Shown: positions 5,933 to 13,489 of the stretch, piece after piece
Numbering within the stretch: the stretch's first letter is position 1
Layout of the letters: each line of letters begins with the position of its first letter
Origin: Asterionellopsis glacialis
Lineage: Eukaryota; Bacillariophyta; Plagiogrammaphyceae; Rhaphoneidales; Asterionellopsidaceae
Direction of reading: 5' to 3'
DNA: 15,619 nucleotides
NCBI GenBank assembly: GCA_014885115.2
Contig: WKLE02002039.1
Span: 8,388-24,006 of the forward strand
Made by a program: the position numbers and the translations under genes
Notes under the pieces: generated by a model
The model's input: only the letters and a program-made list of their open reading frames with translations
What the model was told of the DNA's origin: nothing
Database searches by the model: none

Positions 5933-7876
5933 ATGAATTCGACATTGGCAGCTCTGCCCCCCCAAAAGAGGATATCAGAATGCATTCAGAACATTTACAT
6001 GTTACACGAGACCGCCAAAATAGCGAGTCGTGTGTCATGGAGGAATTCCGCTCCCGAGCTGGCAACAGCAATAATTGCCTCGATCGAGGAGGATCCTAAA
6101 GTTTCGAAGGAAGAATACACTGTAGATATGAGCACAAGTCGTGCTTTTCGGAATAAGATATCGAAACCACTAATGCATTGGGTCTGTTCTCTTGACCTTC
6201 CATTATCAGTCCTTGAGGCTATCCATCGAGCTTTTCCGGAGGCTGTCCGGACCGCCCATGTCCGTTCAAATGCACTGTCGGAAGAATCTGCTGGCGTCCT
6301 CCCCTTACACGAGGCTATCAGAAGTAACGCACAACCTCAAATAGTCGAATATCTTGTACAGGAATACCCCGAGGCAATTGGAATAAAGCCCCCCCATGGT
6401 GGTCTACCGCTACACACCGCCCTTTTTTCTTCACCATACAGTAAAGAGCTCTATCCGTTGCTGTCAGAGGGTCTAACACAGTCACAAATAAAGGAGGCAA
6501 CATCAAGCGGATGGGCTCCTTGGGATGGAGCCTTTGGTCCATTTCCCCTTGCCACAATCCAAAGTGTTATAGATATACACGGACCAAGGAGTTTGACAGT
6601 AGTAGGTAAAATAGGGATGTCAGGAGCGTTGATCACATTGAAAGCGGATACGCTTGTAATCGAAATTGAAGCAAATATGGGTTTCACTTATGCCATTGAA
6701 CAGCTTTTACTGCTTCCCATACCGTTGAAGTCTCTCGGGACACAAACCCTGGACGATCCAAATGCCGTAGTGGCACTAATTGCTACAATTAGAAAGGAGC
6801 AGGAAGAGGAAGAGGAAGAGGAAGAGGATTTTCGAGCTCTTGGTTTACCTCCAGTGCCAAAACTACCACCACTCGATGTTTCAAATGTCGAGAATGTCTC
6901 CGTAGATTCAGTGCTTCAGTCTCCTAAGACTGTAATGGATTTGCTCACAAGCTTGGAAAACCTTCCAAATCTGAAATCCGTTGCTTGCAGCTGTGCACAA
7001 AATCAATTTGAAGGATTAAACGATAACCTGTTCACAGCTGAGTGCTTCCAAGGATTAGCTGCTCTATCTTCAAAATTGGAAAATATTTCATTAATTTATT
7101 TTTATCCCATTGTAGTTCTGCCATTGGCAGAACTTATAAAGAATTCAAATATTCTGAAGAGTGTTAGTCTCACATCCTACCATTTACTCAGTTCCGACCA
7201 AATCTCAATTATTATCGAAGCCTTGACCATCAACAAATCAATAGAATCGCTAACATTGGGACAGCTCCAAAGTAGTAGTCTCCTGGAAGTCATGAGAGAT
7301 ATTCAGCTTTGTCCTAACGTGAAAGAATTGAAATTAGAAGGAGTGATGTGGGGCATTTACAGTGATAAACTTTACACGGCCGAATGCCTCGAAGGGTTAG
7401 ATACTTTATCTACTCAATTGGAAAGGATTTCTTTGAAATATTTTGACCCCGTCGCAGTTATACCATTGGCATATCTAATGAAGAAATCAACGATCTTGAA
7501 GAGCGTCAGCTTCACATGCCACAATGTGCTCAATTCCAACCATATCTCAATTATTGCCAAAACTTTACGTATCAACACATCGATTGAATCGCTGGCATTA
7601 GGACAGCTCGAAAGTGGTACTGGAAGTCTGTTGGAAGTCATCAGAGATATTCAGCTTTGTCCTAACTTGAAGGTATTTAGTGCAGAAGGAGGGGACAAGG
7701 AGGGTCACATTGAAGATATCAAACACTTTGTATTACTGAGAAGCCTGACCCCTTTACTTCGAGGTACAGATGTAAGTGGAGAGGATGCATTCAGGGTCTA
7801 TGAGCAATATTTGGAGGATACATCTATATTATACAGCCTTTTACGTTATCGACCGGAACTATGGTGTGCGAAGTAA
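5933..7876 (+). CDS. Ankyrin-like / leucine-rich-repeat protein with 116-residue internal repeat
   Basis: The protein has 647 residues, starting at an ATG in a good context (ACCATGA, A at -3). Residues about 76-180 carry ankyrin-like units: KPLMHWVC, GVLPLHEAI..IVEYLVQEYPEAIG and GGLPLHTAL. An Asp/Glu stretch (Glu291-298, from a purine hexamer repeat in the DNA) separates these from a leucine-rich C-terminal half. That half is built from a 116-residue unit: copy 1 at 334-449, copy 2 at 450-565 and a truncated third copy from 566. Each unit contains four LRR-like strands, including (L/I)..CPN(L/V)K, LE(N/R)ISL, ILKSVS and SIESL(T/A)LGQL. Solvent-exposed repeats like these usually serve as protein-binding surfaces. 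There is no signal peptide, membrane span or catalytic motif. The gene converges on the JmjC gene, with 106 bp between stop codons. The specific function is unknown; the repeat architecture is clear. Confidence 0.85.
   Translation: MNSTLAALPPQKRISECIQNIYMLHETAKIASRVSWRNSAPELATAIIASIEEDPKVSKEEYTVDMSTSRAFRNKISKPLMHWVCSLDLPLSVLEAIHRAFPEAVRTAHVRSNALSEESAGVLPLHEAIRSNAQPQIVEYLVQEYPEAIGIKPPHGGLPLHTALFSSPYSKELYPLLSEGLTQSQIKEATSSGWAPWDGAFGPFPLATIQSVIDIHGPRSLTVVGKIGMSGALITLKADTLVIEIEANMGFTYAIEQLLLLPIPLKSLGTQTLDDPNAVVALIATIRKEQEEEEEEEEDFRALGLPPVPKLPPLDVSNVENVSVDSVLQSPKTVMDLLTSLENLPNLKSVACSCAQNQFEGLNDNLFTAECFQGLAALSSKLENISLIYFYPIVVLPLAELIKNSNILKSVSLTSYHLLSSDQISIIIEALTINKSIESLTLGQLQSSSLLEVMRDIQLCPNVKELKLEGVMWGIYSDKLYTAECLEGLDTLSTQLERISLKYFDPVAVIPLAYLMKKSTILKSVSFTCHNVLNSNHISIIAKTLRINTSIESLALGQLESGTGSLLEVIRDIQLCPNLKVFSAEGGDKEGHIEDIKHFVLLRSLTPLLRGTDVSGEDAFRVYEQYLEDTSILYSLLRYRPELWCAK
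6932..7666 (+). repeat. Coding repeat, 348-bp unit (two full copies plus a partial)
   Basis: The unit is 116 codons, with copies beginning at 6932, 7280 and 7628. Protein similarity is clear along the whole unit. The DNA is most alike at the junctions: about 46 bases around 7284-7329 and 7632-7677 differ at only four positions, containing GAGATATTCAGCTTTGTCC in both. This patchy identity suggests recent unequal crossing-over or gene conversion. Confidence 0.8.
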
Positions 7877-7982
7877 CCATCCGAAAAGCATGTCACCAGA
7901 ATTGAAAGACAAGTAGCAGCGACTTCAAACGAATAAACCCTTCAATTTAAAAAATATATATAATCGTTGTTTATTTTTGGGT
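7877..7982. terminator. Shared 3' region of two convergent genes
   Basis: These 106 bp separate the stop codons of the LRR gene and the JmjC gene. AATAAA occurs on the plus strand at 7932-7937. On the minus strand it occurs at 7975-7970, eight bases past the JmjC stop. A TATATATA run lies between them. The two 3' UTRs probably overlap. Confidence 0.4.
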
Positions 7983-10274
7983 TTACCCAGTTTGAACACT
8001 TTTATCAGGTGTTTCAGTTTGCAAAATAGCAAGTATTCCTTCATCGTACAATGATTGAGCAATATCCATTTTATCTTCAATGTCATCATGGATCAAATCT
8101 TGAACGCATATCCAATGCGGCTCTACCGTTGTCAATAACATTTCTAATGCGGGTGCATCGTCTAATTCAAATTCCATCGGACTTAATGGATTGCCATGAT
8201 ACACACGCGAGTTATCCACACAATGGTACAGTACTGCCTTGTTGTCTTCTAATGCCAACCTTGCAATACCTGGACGTACCAAACGACATAATGTATTGGG
8301 CCATAACTTACCACCATGAGTAGCTGTGTGATGAGTCGCATCCTTAGATTCACTTGTTAAAGATAATTCATTTTTGGTAAATAAGGCAGGTGGCAGTCTA
8401 TCTGATAAGAAACGCTTACCAATTTGATCACATCCAGCATCAATCATGGACATGGCTTCCTTACATACCCTCATAATGCGCTTTTTAGCTTCTTCACGGA
8501 ATTGTTTTTGTTGTTTTTGTTTGATTTGTTTGGCAATCTTTTCTTCATCATCTTCATCGTCTTCATTGCTTTGTTTCTCATGCGCCTGGGCAGCTTGCTT
8601 TAAACCTTCCGGTAATTCATCATTTGATGATACATTATCATGTATAGCACCCATATACTCTAAAAAGTTACGTGGTAAACCTTGACGTAAACTTGTAGAT
8701 GTTGTACTTTGACATGCTGCCTCCAAGGCTTCTGGTACTAAAATTTCTAATAGGTCTGCCCATGCCCAATTTTGCATAGCACTCACTGTCAAATGCAAGG
8801 AGTGTCCGTCCTTCTTAGAATTTGCTGTCGTAGGCAATGTCATGGCTTGATGGATCCATCCGCGTGGCATATACAGTATATCACCAGGTTTTAACACGAC
8901 ATCTAATGTTGGTTGAATATCTTTCAAGTCTTCTTCTGTATAATCTGTTGAACTTGCGCGTGGTAAGGTTTCACCTTTATTCATGGGAGGATACACCTTC
9001 CAATGTTTGCATCCTTCTAATTGCAATACAAAGGCTTCAATGTCGTCATAATGAGGTGCAAATCCTTGTGAGGCTGATGGAGGTGTTAAATAGGCATTTG
9101 CACCTACCATGCAACCAAATTCTAATTCCAAAGTGGATAGTAAGGAATGCACAGAATCGACATGTTTATGTGGACACAGCAGTCGGATAGTAGAACCCAT
9201 ATCTTTGTAATTGGACCATACATCTTTTGCGTCACACAATACATAGGATGGAGATGATTCATCATCCTTATCCACCAAATCTAATGTAATACGCCGTTTA
9301 ATACCATCACCTGTTGTATCTTCGTATCGTGTTACATTTAAATCACGTCCATAGCACATGGGCTCCTTTTGCAATAGTGTCTGAATAGACTTTAAGGATA
9401 AGAAACCATTTAAATTTCGATTTGTGACAACATTGTCGTCGTCGGCTTTGGAGTTGTTATCAGATGATGTTTTACCTTGCTGTGATTGAATGAGCAAGGG
9501 TTGTTCTTCCCAGTAGGTTTGATAAAACTCATCAGAGGTTATATTGGAGGGCGCCAATAAGGAATTAAATAAACATTTAGCACGCACTTTGGATGTCATT
9601 TCAGGTATGACATCTGAAAGTAAATCAATCGATAACTGGTCCTTGGCCATTTGAATTATATGAGAATCATGTTCATCATCAACATCAGTGTTGTTGTCAT
9701 TATTATTGCTCAACATTAGTATTTTGGAAGGTGATAACATGGATACCATTTCTTCGACAACTTTATCAATGTCATCCTCATCATCTTCTTCTTCGTCGTC
9801 GTCCTCTTTATTGTCGTCTTTGCTTTTTCCTTTTGCAACAGATGAGTCTAAGTTTTCATCATTGTCGGACTCCATTTCACCATCCATTTCCATTTCAACG
9901 TCATGTTCATCATTGCTACTGTCCTCGTGGTCTTCCTTTTTCGTTTTCTTCTTCTTGGAAGACTTTTTCGTTTTCTTCTTGCTTGATTTTTTCAACGGTT
10001 TTACTAGATCCTCCTCTTCGGATGAATTGTCTTCGTCACGTTTAGGTTTACGTTTTTTACTTTGTTTCATGACTAATAGTTGTTCTTCTTCTTCGTCACT
10101 ATCATCAAATAATTGTTGTTTCTTCTTTTTCTTTTTGGTATTCTCCAAGGAATGTTCATTATCGACTGCTTTGACTTGCTGCTGCTGCTGCTGCTTATTT
10201 TTCTTTTTTGCACGTTTCTTAGCTGCACGTGACATTCCACCTCCACCTCCTGATGCTGCTATATCTGGTGCCAT
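7983..10274 (-). CDS. NO66: JmjC-domain ribosomal oxygenase / histone demethylase, NO66/MINA type
   Basis: The protein has 763 residues. Residues 1-200 are disordered and nuclear/nucleolar in style: AKKRAKKK, a CAG-encoded poly-Gln (28-33), several poly-Lys blocks and acidic runs such as DDDEEEDDEDD. The catalytic cupin starts near 235. F-A-P-H-Y-D-D-I-E-A-F-V-L-Q-L-E-G (405-421) supplies the iron ligands H408 and D410, and P-R-G-W-I-H-Q (470-476) supplies H475, followed by HSLHLTVS (491-498). This matches the NO66/MINA (RIOX) family of Fe(II)/2-oxoglutarate oxygenases, which hydroxylate histidines in large-subunit ribosomal proteins; NO66 has also been reported to demethylate histone H3. A winged-helix-like C-terminus follows (about 600-760). 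The ATG has A at -3 and G at +4. It diverges from the P-loop gene across 431 bp. NO66 versus MINA is uncertain; protists may have one ancestral form. Confidence 0.9.
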   Translation of the reverse strand: MAPDIAASGGGGGMSRAAKKRAKKKNKQQQQQQVKAVDNEHSLENTKKKKKKQQLFDDSDEEEEQLLVMKQSKKRKPKRDEDNSSEEEDLVKPLKKSSKKKTKKSSKKKKTKKEDHEDSSNDEHDVEMEMDGEMESDNDENLDSSVAKGKSKDDNKEDDDEEEDDEDDIDKVVEEMVSMLSPSKILMLSNNNDNNTDVDDEHDSHIIQMAKDQLSIDLLSDVIPEMTSKVRAKCLFNSLLAPSNITSDEFYQTYWEEQPLLIQSQQGKTSSDNNSKADDDNVVTNRNLNGFLSLKSIQTLLQKEPMCYGRDLNVTRYEDTTGDGIKRRITLDLVDKDDESSPSYVLCDAKDVWSNYKDMGSTIRLLCPHKHVDSVHSLLSTLELEFGCMVGANAYLTPPSASQGFAPHYDDIEAFVLQLEGCKHWKVYPPMNKGETLPRASSTDYTEEDLKDIQPTLDVVLKPGDILYMPRGWIHQAMTLPTTANSKKDGHSLHLTVSAMQNWAWADLLEILVPEALEAACQSTTSTSLRQGLPRNFLEYMGAIHDNVSSNDELPEGLKQAAQAHEKQSNEDDEDDEEKIAKQIKQKQQKQFREEAKKRIMRVCKEAMSMIDAGCDQIGKRFLSDRLPPALFTKNELSLTSESKDATHHTATHGGKLWPNTLCRLVRPGIARLALEDNKAVLYHCVDNSRVYHGNPLSPMEFELDDAPALEMLLTTVEPHWICVQDLIHDDIEDKMDIAQSLYDEGILAILQTETPDKSVQTG

Positions 10275-10705
10275 GATAATCTATTGAAACACTTGTCTTG
10301 TTTTTCTTTAATCGATGTGAAGTGGTTTGTTAGGGGTATAGAACAAAATGATTCTCACGCACCCTAAATGTACAGGCGTTCTCCTTGATTTGTTCTTTTG
10401 TGCTGTTCTGATCTTGTCTGTCAAGACTTTTTCTTTTGTTCTTCTCTTGCCGGATTTTCAAATTTTTTGTGGCTCTGCTGCGCACGTCTGTTGTCGTCTG
10501 TCCTTTCGACAGAAAAGAAGATATTCTCAAAGACTTTAAAACGAGCGAAGGACGAGCATGGACAGCTTGGTGTGGTGTGTCCGTCATTCGTGCGTTATCG
10601 CGTGCGTGTATTTTGAATACTATGCCTTTTTTTTTTGAATCCATTATTTTTGTTTGTTTGATAGCAAAATACCGTATCCTTGCCACCTGTGGTGCTGTTT
10701 TGACG
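10275..10705. promoter_or_regulatory. Bidirectional promoter/leader region between JmjC and P-loop genes
   Basis: This 431-bp region separates two divergent start codons. It is T-rich toward the plus-strand gene. It contains a small hairpin (TCTGTC, 5-base loop, GACAGA at 10497-10513) and a repeated CGTGCGT (around 10580-10600). The plus-strand frame of the P-loop gene stays open back to an ATG at 10436, so part of this region could be translated. No fixed TATA or initiator element can be assigned. Confidence 0.4.
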
Positions 10706-12106
10706 ATGAGCAGCAACAGCGATACAGGCGTCCCAAAAAAGGACGACGCTGCTACTGCTGACGAGAACAAAAGATTAGCAGACAATAAGCAAGAACCAGA
10801 ACCAAAACGAATTAAAGTATCAAAAGTAGATACCGTCAAAATGGAAGAAATTGCAAAGCAAATGGTGCAAGATACCAAATCCTGTACACCATTTTCGCAA
10901 GACGAAATTCAAATGGTACTTCAATCCTTACGTAATGTTACTGGATCTGCAACTAGTAGCAATGTGGATTTTGAGGAACTTGAAGCCTTACTTCGAGATG
11001 TAGCACATGAATCCCATAAAAATTGGAGCCAAACGGGACAATTTTCAGATCGTTTACATTCGATACTTTTACCACCTTCACCGACTGAGGATGAAACTAA
11101 AACGGAGGATGAAAAAAACAGTAATAATGATAATGACGACGATGATACTAGTAGTGTAGGGAGTGCTATTGAGTTTCCATCGAATGCACCTTTTCGTACT
11201 AAATTTGAGCGTATCTTACACGATGGTAATTGGAATGGTGCTATTCAAATGCAACAAAAAAAGAATGCATCATCCAAGGCAACGAAACCATGGATTGTAC
11301 TCGTCACAGGTGTCAATGGTATCCGTAAAACAACATCTGTCTATCAACCATGGTTTTCCAAATTACTCATGGAAGCCTTGGTGGTACCCAAAGATTCCAA
11401 AGATCAAGTAGAAGAAGAACATTTACCGGTTGGTACCAATAGTTTTTTTCGTCAATTGGATCACATGATTGCTATATTGGCCAATGAAGAATTTCAAAAG
11501 CTGTACACTTTGGATGTCAATCAAGTAGAACTGTATGCGAAATACAAGGCAGGCATCTTTTCACGGTACCGGACCTTGTCGGAAATGTTGGGTATTATAT
11601 TATTACGTGAAGCTCAAAAAGAACATATCAATGTCATGGTGGAAACGTCGGGAAGAGACATTGCCATGTTCAAGTACGTGAATCAGTTTTTTGATTCCGA
11701 CAAATACAACAAATTAGTATTGCACTTTACTATTAATGATATTGCCCATGCCGAAAAATCTGTTGATACACGCATGATGGAAGAAATACAAACTGGTAAG
11801 GATGCCTTGGAACAAGTCAATAATATACAAGCGATTGTTAATGCCAATGCTGGTGGACCCTATGGATCACAAGTATTACGTGGTGTACAACAAGATTCAG
11901 ATGCTGTATGGGACAGTATCTGCAATGGTACAAATGATATTGGATCAGGGTGGTACAAGGCAAGTATTGAAATTCATGGTACTCAAGAACAAAATAAACC
12001 GTGGACTGCTAATGCCATACAGCCCGATGGATCCAAAGGTACAAGTTATGAATTTCCATTATGTAAGTGGAAAACCAAAATGAGAGGTGGACGATGGAGG
12101 TCGTAA
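10706..12106 (+). CDS. P-loop NTPase/kinase-like protein of unknown function, probably nuclear
   Basis: From the ATG at 10706 (A at -3) the protein has 466 residues. The N-terminus is polar, with an NLS-like P-K-R-I-K-V (33-38). It is followed by a helical segment and an acidic stretch (127-150). The P-loop core begins with W-I-V-L-V-T-G-V-N-G-I-R-K-T-T-S (196-211), a Walker A-like motif whose last Gly is Arg. V-M-V-E-T-S-G-R-D (310-318) is a strand-plus-acid motif in the position of a Walker B or substrate site, and LHFTINDIAHAEKSVDTR (339-356) could form a lid with Arg. The tail is basic (KTKMRGGRWRS). This suggests an ATP-dependent small-molecule or nucleotide kinase fold, but I do not recognise the family. 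In-frame ATGs at 10622 and 10436 would add 28 or 90 residues. The first extension is hydrophobic and would give a membrane-anchor-like start. The chosen start best fits the polar N-terminus. Confidence 0.75.
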   Translation: MSSNSDTGVPKKDDAATADENKRLADNKQEPEPKRIKVSKVDTVKMEEIAKQMVQDTKSCTPFSQDEIQMVLQSLRNVTGSATSSNVDFEELEALLRDVAHESHKNWSQTGQFSDRLHSILLPPSPTEDETKTEDEKNSNNDNDDDDTSSVGSAIEFPSNAPFRTKFERILHDGNWNGAIQMQQKKNASSKATKPWIVLVTGVNGIRKTTSVYQPWFSKLLMEALVVPKDSKDQVEEEHLPVGTNSFFRQLDHMIAILANEEFQKLYTLDVNQVELYAKYKAGIFSRYRTLSEMLGIILLREAQKEHINVMVETSGRDIAMFKYVNQFFDSDKYNKLVLHFTINDIAHAEKSVDTRMMEEIQTGKDALEQVNNIQAIVNANAGGPYGSQVLRGVQQDSDAVWDSICNGTNDIGSGWYKASIEIHGTQEQNKPWTANAIQPDGSKGTSYEFPLCKWKTKMRGGRWRS

Positions 12107-12649
12107 AGAGATGAACTCAATGATACTTGAAGAGAACATACTAATAGTATGCAATATAAAGTAAAAGCATAGCAATTGCAGCAAGTGCAAATCCGTGATA
12201 CCTGTACATATCAATATGTGTAAAAACACATGCTGTTTGAAGTCTTGTTGTCGTTACATTATTGTTCTTACCGTCAGTGAATCTGGACTAGTTCGGTGGG
12301 TATCTTTCTCGAACTGACTCGCATGTGTAAACACGCAAATCTTGACCAGAAAGCTTACTTACTGTCTGTGACTCGACTCAAACTTATGAATAGGTCTCGT
12401 CTACGTACATTCAACACAAAATGCATTATGAGGAAAAAGAGAACATAGAATCACAAAAAAACAAAACCATAAAAAGAAATGCAGAAAACGAGAAACAGGA
12501 CACGGAAACAATCGCTGATGAACAAACAGCCCTATTATCCCCGGACGAAGTTAGACTGCGATTGATACCCACCACCGACCATAACAGAACATTCTGAAAG
12601 AACATTATCAATTTGTGAACAGCGGTAAAGCCCTAGTCTGAGTTTCACC
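12107..12649. promoter_or_regulatory. Intergenic region: 3' UTR of P-loop gene and promoter/leader of the SMYD-like gene
   Basis: This region is 543 bp. It includes a perfect hairpin ATGTGT-AAAA-ACACAT at 12216-12231, a related GCATGTGTAAACACGC at 12322-12337 and a stem AGTTCG...CGAACT near 12290-12315. An A-rich leader follows from about 12415, which contains an upstream ORF. I looked for a tRNA-like B box around the TTCG/CGAA stem and did not find a convincing cloverleaf. Confidence 0.4.
12421..12597 (+). other. 58-codon upstream ORF in the leader of the SMYD-like SET gene
   Basis: An ATG with A at -3 opens a frame of 58 codons ending at TGA (12595-12597), 52 bp before the main start codon and in a different frame. 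The predicted peptide is strongly charged (MHYEEKENIE..., many Lys, Asn and Glu) and ends DHNRTF. It shows no known domain. It could be a regulatory uORF, a small separate protein, or a chance frame in an A-rich leader. Confidence 0.3.
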
Positions 12650-13465
12650 ATGACAACGGTCACAAGTAATACTACGAATGACGACGTAGAGGATATATTT
12701 GATGTCTTTGGTGATTATTCTTCCTCGGAGGAAGATGGCGATGACGACAATGATAATGGCAACAACATTCCGACGGGAAGCAGTCAAGCAACATTAGATG
12801 CTATTGCGCGATTGACACTTCAACAAAAGGCCCGTGATGATGCTAAACGGGATGATGAAAAACGACCTAAATTATGGAGAATGATTGATTCAAAAGAACT
12901 TGATGGGGGGAAAGGATTAGAAGCAATTGTTAACATTGGGAAAGGTACCGAAATTAATCGTGAAAGTCCAATTATACGTTGTCCAAATGGTCATGAAGCC
13001 TCGTCCAAACGAGAAGCTATTGAATTACACAAGGCCTATGTGACAAAGAAATTTCATCAATGCACACCGGATCAACAACGGACCATGATGGCATTATTTT
13101 CGTTGGACAAGTATAATGATGAAGATGGCAACGTCACACAATATGGTATCTATCAAACCAACAGTGTCAAATTAACAGGTAGCAATGCATCCGAGGGGGG
13201 TGTATTCCCAATCATGTGTCGGATGAATCATAGTTGCGATCCTAATGTACAACATCATTGGGACGAACAACTTGAGCTTTTATTTTTATTTGCTACGCGT
13301 GATATACAAAAAGGTGACGAGTTATATTGTAGTTATGGTCAATTTCATGCACATCAAGCTACACAAGAACGACGAGACCATTTAATGTCGAATTTTGGTT
13401 TTCATTGTTTATGTGAAAAATGCAAATTAGGCGATAAAGAACAAGTAGCATCTGATTTGAAATAA
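12650..13465 (+). CDS. SMYD-like SET-domain protein (putative lysine methyltransferase)
   Basis: The protein has 271 residues. The start codon lies in a strong context (CACCATGA). Residues 10-45 are acidic and disordered, and 50-75 are a charged helix. A compact SET domain follows: GKGLEAIVNIGKGTEI (87-102), R-M-N-H-S-C-D-P-N (191-199; the Asn-His contacts AdoMet) and G-D-E-L-Y-C-S-Y-G (222-230; active-site Tyr). It ends with a post-SET cysteine cluster F-H-C-L-C-E-K-C (251-258) that can bind zinc together with C196. These features match the SMYD/SET5 group of lysine methyltransferases. The protein is shorter than animal SMYDs: it has no MYND zinc finger in the SET insert and no C-terminal TPR-like domain, as in small protist SET proteins. 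It is probably cytosolic or nuclear. The substrate is unknown. The stop codon lies 24 bp from that of the convergent Rossmann gene. Confidence 0.85.
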   Translation: MTTVTSNTTNDDVEDIFDVFGDYSSSEEDGDDDNDNGNNIPTGSSQATLDAIARLTLQQKARDDAKRDDEKRPKLWRMIDSKELDGGKGLEAIVNIGKGTEINRESPIIRCPNGHEASSKREAIELHKAYVTKKFHQCTPDQQRTMMALFSLDKYNDEDGNVTQYGIYQTNSVKLTGSNASEGGVFPIMCRMNHSCDPNVQHHWDEQLELLFLFATRDIQKGDELYCSYGQFHAHQATQERRDHLMSNFGFHCLCEKCKLGDKEQVASDLK

Positions 13466-13489
13466 TCATAATTCATCCATTTTAATAAT

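Noticed and set aside
6799..6828. Purine hexamer run (GAGGAA repeats) as a microsatellite of interest
   Set aside because: It is a short in-frame poly-Glu linker typical of such proteins and adds nothing beyond the gene description.
9688..10287. 199-codon open frame opposite the JmjC gene, rich in Ser and Phe
   Set aside because: It is the mirror image of Lys/Glu/Asp-rich and GAA/GAT-rich coding sequence on the minus strand. Poly-Ser here is a shadow of the acidic runs.
10330..10878. 182-codon minus-strand open frame across the start of the P-loop gene
   Set aside because: It overlaps a well-supported gene and has no recognisable domain. All frames here have few stops.
11309..12000. Assignment of the P-loop protein to the zeta-toxin kinase family
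   Set aside because: Only the general strand/P-loop/lid layout is similar. The Walker A differs and no family-specific motif could be confirmed.
12285..12320. tRNA-like TTCG...CGAA stem
   Set aside because: No acceptor stem, anticodon arm or complete B box can be built around it.
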